DNA from: Dipetalonema caudispina
Taxonomy: Eukaryota; Nematoda; Chromadorea; Rhabditida; Onchocercidae
Length of the DNA: 64,000 bases
Direction of reading: 5' to 3'
NCBI GenBank assembly: GCA_013365325.1
Contig: JABVXV010000032.1
Coordinates: 62,001 to 126,000, forward strand
In this document: positions 38,588 through 51,183 of the stretch, in pieces
Layout of the letters: each line of letters starts with the position of its first letter
Position numbering within the stretch: position 1 is the first letter of the stretch
Program-made: the position numbers and the translations under genes
The notes under the pieces: model-generated
What the model was told of the DNA's origin: nothing
Databases searched by the model: none
The model's input: only the letters and a program-made list of their open reading frames with translations

Positions 38588-40285
38588 AGATAACTTTTAC
38601 AGATCAAACGAAGCTGGGAGCATCTCTCAAGTCTCGCGGTAGTTTGAGTTATTCTGATTCTTCACTTCTATATTTACTATCGCTAAAAAAAGCATTTGTT
38701 CCATGTTCTATTTACTGCTGCGAATTACTCGAAATAAAAAGTCTTTCACGAAAAATCCTTCGAATAGTTATAATAGAATGCGCCAAATAAGATATCATTA
38801 ATTGTGATAAGTCCGCAGCGCATGCAGTTAGGTAAATTAAACTAATCGCTTCACTTTAAAAAGCTCGTTTTGGTTTTTCATGATGAGGAAAGTAAGTTCT
38901 TCCTTCCGTTCCTTTATATTTCCTGCGCATACTTATTTTCCAAATACAGTTGGATCCTGCTCCGTACTGTTCGAGTGAAAGTAATTTATTAGTCGGACCC
39001 ATGTCTTTGATTCTCTGCATTAGATGTTCAAATTTCATGCAAATTTCTTTTGTCGCTTTCAGACTACTAAATGTTGAAGTTCGAAATTGTAAAAATCATT
39101 CCCGTACTGTGATCAGTGCATTTTTGTAATTTCTTATGCTTTGTATTTACGCTTATCAAGTTATGACTTTTCCAGAAACTATATGATAACAGCAATGAAG
39201 TATGCTTCACTCTTTTTATTTTATGTCGAAATGGGAGTCTTCTCCATTTGTCTTTTTCATTTATTTTACGAAATGCAGAAGCTGTTTACCATATGTCTTC
39301 ATGCATGAAACTTCTACTGAATGATACTTTATATACATGGAGCTATTACGGAATATTTTATGGAAGCAAAGAAAGCTTTATAAACTCCGGAGCTGTATCA
39401 CCAACAGATTCTGACAGTACCAGTTCATTCAGGATATCTTCCAAAAAGTTAAAGATATTTTAAAGAAATGCAGTGTAAACAAAAGAAATATTGAATTGCC
39501 TTTACCATTACTCCTTTCAGATGATTTTACAAATAGGCGCTCATCAATCCATTTGGATTCTACTCCATCCCAAAAAACCTTTAGGGCTTATTTCACTTAT
39601 CGTTTTATTTTACTTATTTGAGTATTCATGGAGCTGAAGATTTTTTGGGCTCATGATTTCTTTTTTCTTGGCAAAAATCAATCATCCCTTTAAAGCTTAG
39701 TCTTACTGACCGTCAAAGATCATTTATAATTTCGTCTTGTTTATCAAATTTTAACTATAATAACATTGTGCCCTGATGAGTAGAAATCTACAAATCCTTA
39801 GCCAGATTAAATTAAAAGATAACATTAGCTAAAAATTTGTATATTTCTAATTATTGGAAAACTTACAAGCATGATTAAATATTGGTAATAAGAACGAAAA
39901 GTGAAGTGGTTTTCGGCTGTCGGAAGATTGAGCTTGAGAAGAATAACGAATTTTTGAATTAGCTATTTCAAAGTTGTCAATTTCATCGGGAATGTCGAAT
40001 AATGTTGCAAAGTGTCCATTTTTTTGGGAAAAAGACCTTTGCTAAATAGTGTATGAAAGGGTGGACGGCAGAAATTCTGGGTAGCTATCTCCTGTTTTAT
40101 TCAAATCAGATTTTCGATCCTTTAAGTTCATTCTTTAAATCTTAATGACTAGAAATGCAACTGCAACCGATTGCATTCGCAGTGGAATGGAACTGCAAAA
40201 ATGTTTTATGGTAGTGATTTCAACAGCTGCTCAACGATCAAATACCAGCAATGCGGGTAACTTCACGAGCAATAACCTGGGAAAC
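38588..40285. other. Convergent 3' region between chat-1 and an unknown gene
   Basis: About 1.7 kb between two convergent stops. An AATAAA near 38733 could terminate chat-1. Short open frames on both strands have no family similarity I recognise. Confidence 0.45.
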
Positions 40286-42768
40286 CTAATCATCACAAGC
40301 TATGGTTCCATCGGTTTCTTCAATCTCTAACATTTTGATAACCACCTTGGCAGCTTCCATGAGTAATTTGTGGATGGTTGATTCCACATTTTCCTCATCC
40401 GTTGTTGCTTTTGAATGTTCGATTTCTTCATTGCTCAGTTTTGGCTTTTTCGGAATTTCCTGAGAGTCTTTTCTGTAATTCTTCCAACCTGTTTCTGTCA
40501 TAATCTCTTCACACTGCTTGATAACCGATGCTGTTGCGGGATCAATCGCGTGGTCACAATCACTCAACTGATCTGATAAACTTCCTGATCCATCTTCCAT
40601 CAAATCATCGTATGACGCAGCCATCAAAGATCCTTCGCCCTAAAATACGAACATAACTAAGAGATTCCAAAATTACTTCGTTTGAAATTAACAGTGGAAA
40701 CCCGAATAAAACTCCGTATCTTTCTGATTTCCCTAACTAGTAAAGTGCATCAAAAAGATGCTAGGATTCGCAGTGTTTCAAGCAAGTTTTCTTCTGATTA
40801 ACTGGAAATTTAAGGTAGCTCAGCAAATAAAAAGTACAGTACTGCAATGAAAAAACTAATTCGATACAAGTCGGTCAATTGCGCTTAATGCTCAGAACTT
40901 TCCGTTTATCTCTAACATCTTTTTCAAAATGCACTGAATTTTCTTTCGTATATCCCGTTGATTATTTCTGTACATCACATTGTGTGATTTTACATGCTAT
41001 TGACAGTAATATATTAGTTTTTATTTGCGGCCAACAGGCAGTGTGTTATTTCAAGTTTAAGCTAATGTTTGACGTTGTTTGAATAAAATATTTTGGTGCG
41101 GAGAAATAAGATATATTGGATCTCTTCACGTTGGGAAATTCACATAAAATATCGTTTGATGCAACAGCACCAGTTATCTTTAAATGAATGATTTGAAATG
41201 AGGAACTAAGTTGGTTTTTAGTATTTTTTGAAACAGGAGATTTTCCCTTCTATCTACAATGATGAATGGAATGCAGAGAAAAGAAGTCAGATTACAAACA
41301 AATTGAAATACATATAAATCCACATAAGTCACTGTTAACTCAATTTGTGTGGATTTATATATATTTTTTTGAGATTCCTCTGACACCTAGAATAACTGCT
41401 ATAATCTACATATTACGTGCACAGTTAGTATGGTTTATAGTAACGTAGAGATGAAAGCATCAGCAGTTTACAAGTGTCGGAGTCTTCCTCTGCCAACTCC
41501 AAAAGCTATTAAGAGGGTGTGCAGATCTACAACGTGCTACGACAGTTTAAAATTAGCACCTAACATCCAATTGTTAGGAATAAAAAAACGGATTCCGATT
41601 ATCTGTTTGCCCTTAATAATCCTACATCTAATAGCTGATATGATTCCAAAAGCAACGAGGAGCTGCTGAGAATTACATGTTAGAGAGGAGACTACCAATA
41701 TGGGTATAAATCGACTTCTGAATAAGTGTTAACTATGGATTAAAGATCTAAAGCTGGATACTTCAACAGTTTCTCTCAAGCTTTTAGTGGAATATATTGC
41801 GATATTTTTGGCGTATATGACCGTCGTCAAAGAATGGTCTTGCAGGTAAACTGGAAACATGATGCAACTCTTCCATCGAAAGCAAATAACGAAGACTGAA
41901 CTCATCGATAAAGTGAATGGTTCCGAAAATCACTTCTAGTGAGTTCGGTCTCTGAACCGGTGCATTATCTAGATAATTATTTGATTCGGGATTTACCTAG
42001 CTTGTCAATTTGACCGCGAGATAAAACCAACCGCAATAAACTAACTATTGATTCATATGTTTATTCTAGATTAATCAGTAAGGAACGAAACATTTCCATA
42101 CAAAAAGTGTGAAGCTACTGAGGAATGTTCGCCATCAGGCAAAATTCATACCTAGTCTAGAAGAGAGTGCCTCATAATTAGAAGTCGGAGACCACAGCGC
42201 TGCATAAAACGTAGATAAAATGATCCAAGAAATTTCCATTTAATTTGATTATTCTTGCACAGTTGTCATTTGCTTTAGGAGTAAATAGATGATGAATAGT
42301 GAACATCTGATGAATAACCAGATCATCTTAAAAGAAACTTTTATGAACATTAACTACGAAATCAGGAGTTCGCTTTTAACCAGGAGCTGAAGACGCATGG
42401 AACCGTTCACACAAAGAATGTTTTAGACATCATAACAAAGTGTCATATTTTGCTGAGATAGTGGAAACAGATTACATTTCAATTACATCTAAATTATCAT
42501 TCTGGAAACTGCAACAGAAGTGTGAATCTTAATAAGGCCAGGATGTTAACAAATCCCCCTTTCCCTATTTTAATTCATAATTTCATCTCTTTTAAACATT
42601 AAATGAAGAAACCTCAAGCAATACGCCATCCAGAATTTTTGCAACTGTTTCACCACATGAATTCACCTCATCATGAATAGCATCCATCAAACGAAATCGG
42701 AGTAAGCCAATGATATCATTCAAATCATTACGTTTTTTCTCTCGAATATTAAGATCTTCCTCGGACAT
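40286..42768 (-). CDS. Unrecognised two-exon gene, small acidic protein
   Basis: Exon 1 42613-42768 (52 codons) and exon 2 40286-40639 join in phase 0 across a 1973-base intron and give 169 aa ending at TAG 40286-40288. The start MSEEDLNIREKKRNDLNDII is preceded by the acceptor catcttgcag (AG at 42800-42801) and a 31-base leader, which supports a real trans-spliced mRNA. The protein is acidic and hydrophilic, with no signal peptide or membrane segment. An N-terminal amphipathic stretch (GLLRFRLMDAIHDEVNSCGE) and a C-terminal one (ESTIHKLLMEAAKVVIKMLE) look helical, and a basic KKPKLS patch lies between them. This would suit a small nuclear or complex-forming subunit, but that is inference and I cannot name the family. 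Confidence 0.75.
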
Positions 42769-42801
42769 TTTTATTTATTCACTGCGAACTTGATACTTTC
42801 T
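42769..42801 (-). promoter_or_regulatory. Candidate spliced-leader acceptor and 5' leader
   Basis: Minus-strand acceptor atcttgcag (AG at 42800-42801) followed by a 31-base AT-rich leader ending AATAAAA before the ATG at 42768. Confidence 0.5.
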
Positions 42802-43709
42802 GCAAGATGAACAGCGAAAATGAATCTCTCTGATAGATGCTCAGGTACATTTACTAACTTTGAACTTTTACTGATACTACTACCTTTAACAGTTGATCGA
42901 AACTATACCTAAGATATCCCTATCAGTATAAAGGAATCAAATTGTTAACAATCTCTACAACCTAACAACATCTCTACCTTCCCTTTATCCGTTCATCCTG
43001 TTCCATTCTCACCATTCTTGTACTATTTAAGCAATTCTTTACGTGCCTCTCTTCTCGCTATTCAAATTTGGCACGTCAACAGAATGGATAATTTGCATGT
43101 ATTCTTGGAAATTGCACGTAGACAATACATATTTTATTACGACAGTTGTATTTGAGAAGTGTTTCAGGATGAGTTGAGTTGTTTATAGATTGATGATGTC
43201 TGACGGGAATGTCATTCCAGGAGTGCTTATTAAAGATGCTCTTTAGCTAATTTATGCTATTTTGAGTAAACTGTATGCATAGATGTATATTTTGCTTAGC
43301 AAAAGATGGCGAGAAGGAATCAGAGGAAAGGAGGAAGCAGAAGGAAATTGAAAGTTATTATCTCCTCCAAATCATGAAATTAAGAAAATGAAGCGATTAT
43401 AGCTTCTTTCAGATTCTTTCTCCTACATTACCGTTTTGCAGGATTTTTATGTCTGGAAGTTTCATTTGGATATTAATAAGCTTGCTGTTATCGCCCTGTG
43501 ACTGATTATGGACAATGACTTTGTGCTATCTCGCTTTCCTCAATCCAAGGTTCTCTTCATGTATTCAGGTCTTTTTATGAAAAAGAAATGGGAAAATCAA
43601 ATGGCAGGTATCATTCTGTTGGATTTCCATATTTTTTTGGTTGCTATCATTTCGTGTACCAATAGAATCCTTGAAGTTTTAGTTTTAGTTTTCACATATA
43701 CGTTTGTGG

Positions 43710-43710
<1 letters not shown>

Positions 43711-43747
<37 letters not shown>

Positions 43748-43748
43748 T
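43711..43748. repeat. (AT)n microsatellite
   Basis: A nearly pure AT dinucleotide tract interrupted once by ATGT. Confidence 0.9.
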
Positions 43749-45536
43749 GAGTTCCAGATAGGGGTCTTCCAAGTAGGGCTCTTTTGAAACGTAATGATGA
43801 ATTTTCAGAAATTTATTGCAGATAGTTTAACGGTAAGCATCATGAAATTTCAAGCCATGGTATAGCATCCTTGCAGTAACATCAAAGAAGCCGCCAGTAC
43901 GTTGCTGGATTCTATTTGAATAAGGTGAACTGGTCCACGCATTGCCATCGCAAGTGAGTTGAATGGAAGATTTGAGTGACATTGGTACACGGTTGTTCAA
44001 CGCCCAACAGAATATTTGGATATCGAGGTTATTAGGTAATTTCCGGGTTTAATTTGGACATTTTAATCAGAATCTTCCAGTTTCCGAAGTCTTGAAATTA
44101 AAGCAAATATTTCGATATTGAGATTTAATTTTAATCTGTCGTAATAGTGAATAGTTATGTTAAAAGTGGTATTGGGCGTCCAAAGATTATGCAGAAATGC
44201 TTGTAAGACAGAGTTAACACTAAGAAGGTTATACCAGACGTAGTTGTAATGATAAAAAAAGATTTGGTAAAGTCCATTTTTGGCGGAATCGTTCCCAGAT
44301 TAAACAGTACGATAACTTTGGAGCTCCAGTCCATGCAGCAAATACATATTTACATGATCAGATTCCAACCTAACTTCTCTCTCAATCCTCGTACGCAAAA
44401 GACGGATTTCCGAATGGGTAAATCCGTCCCATTTTACAGATTGTGACGGCGCATCAGTGGCTCAAAACTTTATTTGTCTAGATAAATTTACGATGGAAAC
44501 GTCGTGGGTGGTCTCTGGCAGAGCGCTGTGTTGACAATATCGACCACCAAAGATGTTCAACTGCAGCAATTAAATACGTTGCCGGACATCGTCAACATTT
44601 TATCGATGTAGACGATAATCTTCATGGGCGGTCTCATCTAACTTGCCTAATGTAAATTTTACAAAGCAAGAACTGAAGGGCGGGTGAATTGCTGGTAGGT
44701 TTTTGGAAAATGTCCGGAAGATGCTAAGATCAAGTTTTGGGTAGAATTTTCTAAAAAAAGAAGATGGTATTACTTTTTTCGCTCAATTCCGCACGATTTT
44801 TTGGGAAACAGTGCTTATTAACAATAGGTCTGTATAAGTATTCACGCTTGGATTGGAGATTTCCTCGAGTTTTTGCTATCATAGTGAGTGATGGGTTGTG
44901 AAAAATCTAATAGCACATACTTAGGTCAATCAAATGGAGGGTTAGGAAGCGATTGAGATGTCTCAGGAAGAATACTTTTCGCGGGAAAATCTAAATAATT
45001 CGCATCTTTCATGAGAAATAATATTCGTCAGTGACTGAAGTAAGCCCCAATACAATCATATAAGCAAAATCTATCGTTTTTCAAATATATTTTGAAGTCC
45101 TGCGTTCTATTATCGATATTCATTATCGAAAATCAACAGGAATTCAGCCGTACTTTATGTAGAAGTAGTAAGTGTGGTAAAGGGTTGCAGTACGGTCACT
45201 TTATATTTTGTTAGTTGTTGAGATTTGATTAATGCAAAGTAGACGTTTGGTGAATGGTACGTGAGTGAAAGCTTGAGCAGGCAAAGGGGACGTAAAAGAG
45301 GAATAATACTTTATAATGTGAGGCACACGTTTCTGTGGCTTGGAGTTTATGAAAATTAAGGTCCGAATTAAGAGTTGGTAATTTCCTTCGGTTATCAGCC
45401 ACTTCGCTGTATGAAAGTTATGTTTATTTCTTGAAAAGAAAATATAGGAAGACCAAAGGTTGAAAATAAAATGATTGAACTCATAATCTTCGTTAATTAA
45501 TTGTTGTGTGATAGGATTTTCAGCCTAACGAAACAA

Positions 45537-45586
45537 TTGAATTCAGCAGCTGTTTATTATTTTGAATTCAGCAACTGTTTATTATT
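45537..45586. repeat. Tandem duplication of a 25-base unit
   Basis: Two adjacent copies of a 25-base unit beginning TTGAATTCAGCA and ending TTTATTATT, with one G/A difference. A recent local duplication. Confidence 0.9.
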
Positions 45587-47479
45587 TCTCCAATCGCTAG
45601 TAATTTATTAGCGAATATTCTTAGCATGGGACTTTGAATTGTTGATAACAATGCACGACGGGATATCGGATTTTTAAAAACTTTGGTATAAAATATATGA
45701 ATTGGAAGATTTTGTGGCAACTTAAATATTTTTAATACCTTTGAAAAGTTATCCTGTCACCGCTGTTTTCATAATTTTCGCATAGTGTATAAACTTAATT
45801 CATGCTGATAAGACCAAACTTTATGAAAGATACTTTTGCTCTACAGTGTAGTACCAAAATATTGAAAACCAACACACATATTCTCTCCGCACCTTCTGGT
45901 TTACAGTTTGTTGGTGAAGATGTATATTCCTCCTTAAATATCAGAGTAAATTTATCATTTAAGTTGGTTGCATCATAGCATTATTAATAATTATAATAAT
46001 TCTGTGGAATAGGAACCTGTTTACTGTCTTTTCCGACAAGTAAGTTATTTCGGCTACTAAAATTTCAGATTTGACAGTAAATCCTTAATTAGACATTTTT
46101 TTGGAAAAACTGTTATAGGAACTGTAAGGTTGCAAAGCCAAGGTTAACACGCTTCATCTTAAATTATAGCTTATAATGGTGCAAAGTATTGTTTTAAAAA
46201 AAAGGCATATTCACATGTTTCTTGAAGTTTGAGTAATACTAGTTTCCATGTTTTAACCTCAGCTATTCAACTTAGATGTTACTGACAATTTTACATTTTC
46301 GTTTTGTAATGGTAGTCTCGTGTCAGAAATTAATTCATGGATAATGACATCAGTTTCCACTTGAAATGTCCCAATAAACCAGATTCTTGCTTTCTTATTG
46401 TTATCGTTTCCATTTCTGCGAGATCTGCATTTGTACTACTCTCATATCTAGCATAACTTTGGTCGGCGATAAAGCGTCTTTCGACAAAGATATAAGCCGA
46501 GTATTTCTCTTCGTTCACTTTTCCTTTGAGCTTTTCTGGTATACATGTTGCAAAGAACACTACTTTTGCTTATTTCTTGACTTTAATACTCAGGCATGTT
46601 CTTTGTTTCTCTTACACATGCCAAACTGCGGGATCGCCGTTACAACACACTAAAATAAAAGATAAAAACTGTTTAATGTTGACAGTATTATTTCAATATT
46701 GTGAATATATTTTTTCGGAATTAGAAACCAAACTCCTCAAAATATGCTTGGTTTTCGACAATTAAGCCTATGAAATGAGCTATTTTTCCGAAAATAATGC
46801 TGTATTGTAATGCCATCCCGTACACTGCCTATCATATTTCTTCAACTAGTACTCCTTGACAAATTAATTGAAGGTTGCTAGTACATTCAAATATACGATG
46901 AATTAAAGAATCGTGTGAATATTATGCATGATCAGCTGAATTCTCTATGAATTACAATCGGAAATGATTTGATAGTTGAAAAACCACGGACTTTCCTATC
47001 GTTTTTAATTTCGAACATCGTGAACATGATTATAGAACCGAAAGATGACTATATCGAAAACAGAATAAAACTAGGTGCATTCCTAGTACAGTAACGGTGA
47101 ACTTGCGGCAACATTTCTGATGCATTTTCAAGATGTCCGCCGATCGCATTTTCCATTTTTGGTTCTACCAGTTCTTCACATTTTATTGTTTTCTTTTGTT
47201 TCTTTTCCAGTTACTTTTCTTAATATGTCCAGCGATATAATTTTTCAAATAATTAATCACCAACAGAACCTGTTATCTGTGATCAACCTTTTGTAGTACT
47301 TATTTTATTTCACTATCAGCAATTTTTAGTTTGGTTAATTCATTCTTTACTCGATACTATGAAGTTCAGGTCATTATAACCTTAGTGCACAACGAATCGT
47401 TTGATTGAACTTCTTCTAGCAATCATTAAACAAGCCTTGGGATAAACCTTTACTTTGATAACCTTCCTTCCACAACTTA

Positions 47480-48760
47480 AATGCCTCTAATGCAAAAAAG
47501 CTCTTTCGCGTTAGCTTCCCTATCATTTGCATTGTTTTTTACAAGTGTTTCAAAGCTACTCGCTATGCTCATCCTCTTTTCCATCTAAATCTAATAGAAG
47601 CTGAATTAGATAGACTTGAGGATGTAAGAATCATTTCCACGGTCTTGTCATATGCAGTTTCAATCGTTGCACCAAAAAAAATCACGGAACTATCCAAATT
47701 TATTCAGATTTCCGTGTTTGAAATGCATCACTACTCCATTATGCTTGCAGACGAAATCTTTTCAACATTCAACCGACGTTGATTTTCTCAATCAACGTCG
47801 GTTGAATGTTGAAAATTTTCTCAAATCATTTAGAAAATTCTTACTATCAATACTTGCGAGGACTTTATCGCCATAATCGTCTACCATTTGAAGTTAGCAT
47901 CCGCAATTTTTCAAGTGGTAATGGACTCCATAATTTCTGCTCTCTCAGGCCTAGTTACCGATTTTGATATCATTGTTGTTGACAAAGAGGAAGCAGAATC
48001 CCAAAAGAATCTCGAATTTTCTTTTCAAAGTGTAATACTCCTCCACTTTGCTTCGCACATTGCTTTACTGTATCTGAGATAGAGTATCTAGGCCTTATCG
48101 TCAATCGATAAAATGGCAACTGATCCTGTCAGGAGTTAAGCTATCGCGACATGCCTGCATCCACTAGTGGATTTTCTCTTTTCGTTCCCTCCTTAATCTA
48201 ATTAGACAGGTCTCAATTAAGAAACTTGGCATTTTCTGTGCTCCTTTCGACAACATTTTTCTCAAAATATCAAGTTTATTTAGTTCACATAATGTCAAAA
48301 GCTTTTCAACAAATTCAAGGCTATCAGCAATCCGATTTTTACTTGATGCTTTACAATTACAATCCGTATATTTCAATTGTCATGATTGTAGGTACTTCTA
48401 ATCATGATATTGGAGTTACTTCCCATCACTTTCCCGACGGTAATGAGCAAGCAATCTCATGTATCAGATTGCTGTTCTTAAATGAGATGAATTACATTCC
48501 GATGGAAAAAGAAGATCCCATGGAAAAGGACAACATCATAATGTTCACCATCGGTTCCACAGAATGATCGATGACCGAACTTCTTCAACCGATCACAATT
48601 TCTTGTTTCCAATGTTGAAACAAAGACGTTGTAGTCTTCAACGCTGTCTGTTATTCTCTTTAACTGCTTTTTCAACAGCGGATAACGCAGTACTTCGAGA
48701 TTTGATCAAGTTGTTGCTCTATCTATCCCATCTAGTCGCAAAAAATTGACATTGTTATTG
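47480..48760 (+). mobile_element. Decayed Ty3/gypsy-type retrotransposon polymerase (RT-RNase H)
   Basis: Fragments in several frames follow the order of a gypsy-type pol. RT entry is EAELDRLEDVRIIS (about 47594) followed by SIVAPKKI; then LADEIFSTFN (about 47740), GLYRHNRLPFEV (about 47862) and AIFQVVMDSI. The catalytic YxDD region is degraded to DFDIIVV (about 47964). EYLGLIVN follows, then the RNase H part QSDFYLMLYNYNPYISIVMI, HHFPDGNEQAISC and HRMIDDRTSSTDH (about 48566-48600), and TADNAVLRDL near the end. Stops and frame changes break it throughout, and the catalytic Asp pair is not intact, so it is dead. No LTR, gag or integrase was recognised. An inverted duplication (47759-47815) sits where the RT core (usually KxFSQIDLxxAY) should be. 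Ends are approximate. Confidence 0.85.
47759..47815. repeat. Perfect inverted duplication, 26-bp arms, 5-base spacer
   Basis: Arms 47759-47784 and 47790-47815 are exact reverse complements around the spacer TTCTC. The left arm is normal RT-derived sequence (IFSTFN...), so the right arm is the inverted copy. It lies inside the retroelement relic. Confidence 0.95.
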
Positions 48761-48966
48761 GTGCGGGTGAAAATGTTGTGCAGTAAATCTTAGAAATAAT
48801 CCAACTCCTTGCAGTTGATATAGGCAAGATTCTTATGGATAATATTTTTCTCCTTCGTATCATCATAAACAAAGCAACCAAAAATCATGACCACTTCTAA
48901 TCTTAGGCAATTCTTCCTCGCTTGATATCGATGGCATTGTTTTAGATTGCTATTCTCCGGGATCTT

Positions 48967-49041
48967 TATCATACTTATCCATGTACTAGTCGCTTTTCTC
49001 ATATATATATATGAGAAAAGCGACTAATACATGGATAAGTA

Positions 49042-49046
<5 letters not shown>
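48967..49046. repeat. Near-perfect palindrome, 40-bp arms, no loop
   Basis: Positions 48967-49006 and 49007-49046 are reverse complements with a single mismatch (48986 C against 49027 A). The centre is a short AT run, and the right side continues into a TA microsatellite. Confidence 0.95.

Positions 49047-49106
<60 letters not shown>
49044..49106. repeat. (TA)n microsatellite
   Basis: About 60 bases of uninterrupted TA dinucleotide directly abutting the palindrome on its left. Confidence 0.93.
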
Positions 49107-49108
<2 letters not shown>

Positions 49109-51183
49109 TACTAGGACGTTCTATTCGTACTTTTATTGATTTTAATAAAAATGGACTAGATACCGATATTAGCAATGTCAGTATCAGCTAAATCTTCTAT
49201 CAGACCTAAGCTGGACAATGAAGAACTTTATGTTGATCATTACCTCTACTTCTCGTTGTTTCCTTTTCCATATTATTTTCCTGCTTGTCACCGCCAAAAA
49301 AGAGAACACACTAACAATATTTGCCTCTCGAACAAAATTTTTGTTTTATTCGGATTGTCAAAACTCTCATTTCCGATGATAGTACCTAATGATCATTTTA
49401 CATTCTAATTCATCGTATAGTATGCATGCATTCAGTGTTCACCACAATGATGTTCATTCGATGGTCGTCGGATTTAATTTTTTTCTTTTGTCATAGCTGT
49501 TTTCAGTGGGCAAATGTTACATGTAAGTTATTATTAGCTAACTAAAATCGTCCCTTTCACTTTTCCATTATCAGCCGCACTCTGGATTAAAATCACTAAT
49601 TATAATTGATGAACTCTACTACATACGTGTAGCTTTTAGAGTTAATTAAAAAGTAATTTTTGCTCTCGTGAGTAGTCCAAGTGAATACACGAGCTTTCTA
49701 TATGTTGTTATTGAAGCAAGCAAAACGGCATGCCCAATAGATGCTACTTTCTTTAGTAATGATACAATTTGTATTTGATCTCATTGTTAGGAAAGTTCTA
49801 GTTTCAACGTAGTCACGCTAGTGTACGTCGAACATGTTTCGTCCTGTTGCGCTCTGTGTTACAACTTTTGCCATCGGCAGTATTTTGCTTCTGGGGTCAG
49901 AAGCTTTCAGTGCCATCAAAATGAAATGCTAGTTTGATGTGATTAATTCTAGCTGAGTTGCCCTTTTCAGGAAAAAACGGATAGTGTCTTAACTTACGAA
50001 AGCTCTAACCGATAATCGGGGCATATACATATCAACTTGAGTTCACCGACAGTTCATGTCATGCTTAACTTTGCGACACTAATCTGCACATTTTGCTTTC
50101 CCTTTATTTACTCAAAAAGGGAACTTTTCATATCTTGTTCTAGCAACCGAGCAAAAAATGTGGTCTGTGTTACTAAATTTCTGTCGAAATTCAGTCTATC
50201 ATCGCAAAGGATGCTGATAAAGCAGCCTTGTCTCCTTTTTGGAAGGTGGTAATTAGAAGTAACATTAGATAAAGTGTCAATCGAATGACCCAACTATCTC
50301 GGTGAGATGACAATGCAACCGACATTTCTAATTTCCAACTCTGCAAAGATCGGGCTTAAGGACACAGATCAAAATAAATTTCAATAAGCGATCTAACAGC
50401 TTGTGCAGCAAAACCTAAAACACAACCTTCTGAAATCTGAAACGTTCGAACATGCGACCGTACACGATTGCATATGTCAAGATAAACTTTTCGAAATGAA
50501 TGAAACGTTTATGCTCATTACCCTGTGTGGAGCAATACAACAAAGTCCGAATATTAAAAGGTAAAAATATTCAAATCAAATTTTCGATTACACTAAAAAT
50601 AGAATAAACAGATGATAAAGAATTCAAGATGTATTCACTGTTTCAAAAAGAGTGTTTGTAAAAACTATGACGGCCAAGACCTGATCCCAAGAAATGACTT
50701 ATTAGAAAAGAATAAGTAATAATGATGACATTGTAAATATAAAAGGGATTTGCTGATAACTAGTCACATTTAACACATGGCAACTCAGCCATTTACTGTC
50801 CAAGAGATGATGTTAGAAGTTTGTGGATGACGAATAAAACATGTATGATCGCAAAATGTCGGATACAGGTAAATCAGTAAAAGAGGACAAGAAAAAATAA
50901 GTAACAAACGACGGATCAGTTGATTGCCAAATAATTAAAAATTGCTGTACCCGTAAGCATTAAAAACAGCAACAGCTCTTGTTAAATTCGATTTCTATTT
51001 TCCTCTTTTTCTCATGGGTAGATTAGACTAGAATTATAAAACTCAGAACAAATGTCTTTAAAATAAAAAAGGGAAAAAATAAAAAATTATTCAGCTTTAT
51101 TTGGTTTCCCAGCATTTCGAAACATACAGTAAGGTGAAGCAGTAATTGAAGAAGGAGATTCACAAGGATTTGGAAAAACAAGA

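Larger units (their letters stand above)
42802..47480. other. Gene-poor 4.7-kb region
   Basis: No supported gene. It contains the (AT)n tract at 43711-43748 and a 25-base tandem duplication at 45537-45586. The less AT-rich block at about 44430-44660 has a short open frame but no homology I can defend. The distal part may include the 5' end of the decayed retroelement. Confidence 0.45.
48761..51183. other. Intergenic region downstream of the retroelement relic
   Basis: Contains a long palindrome (48967-49046), a TA microsatellite (49044-49106) and otherwise AT-rich sequence with only short open frames. The first few hundred bases may be further retroelement remnant, but I could not align them. 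Confidence 0.45.

Noticed and set aside
41430..41669. Plus-strand 79-codon frame inside the large intron of the unknown gene at 40286-42768
   Set aside because: No acceptor near its start, no recognised domain; probably a chance frame in intron sequence.
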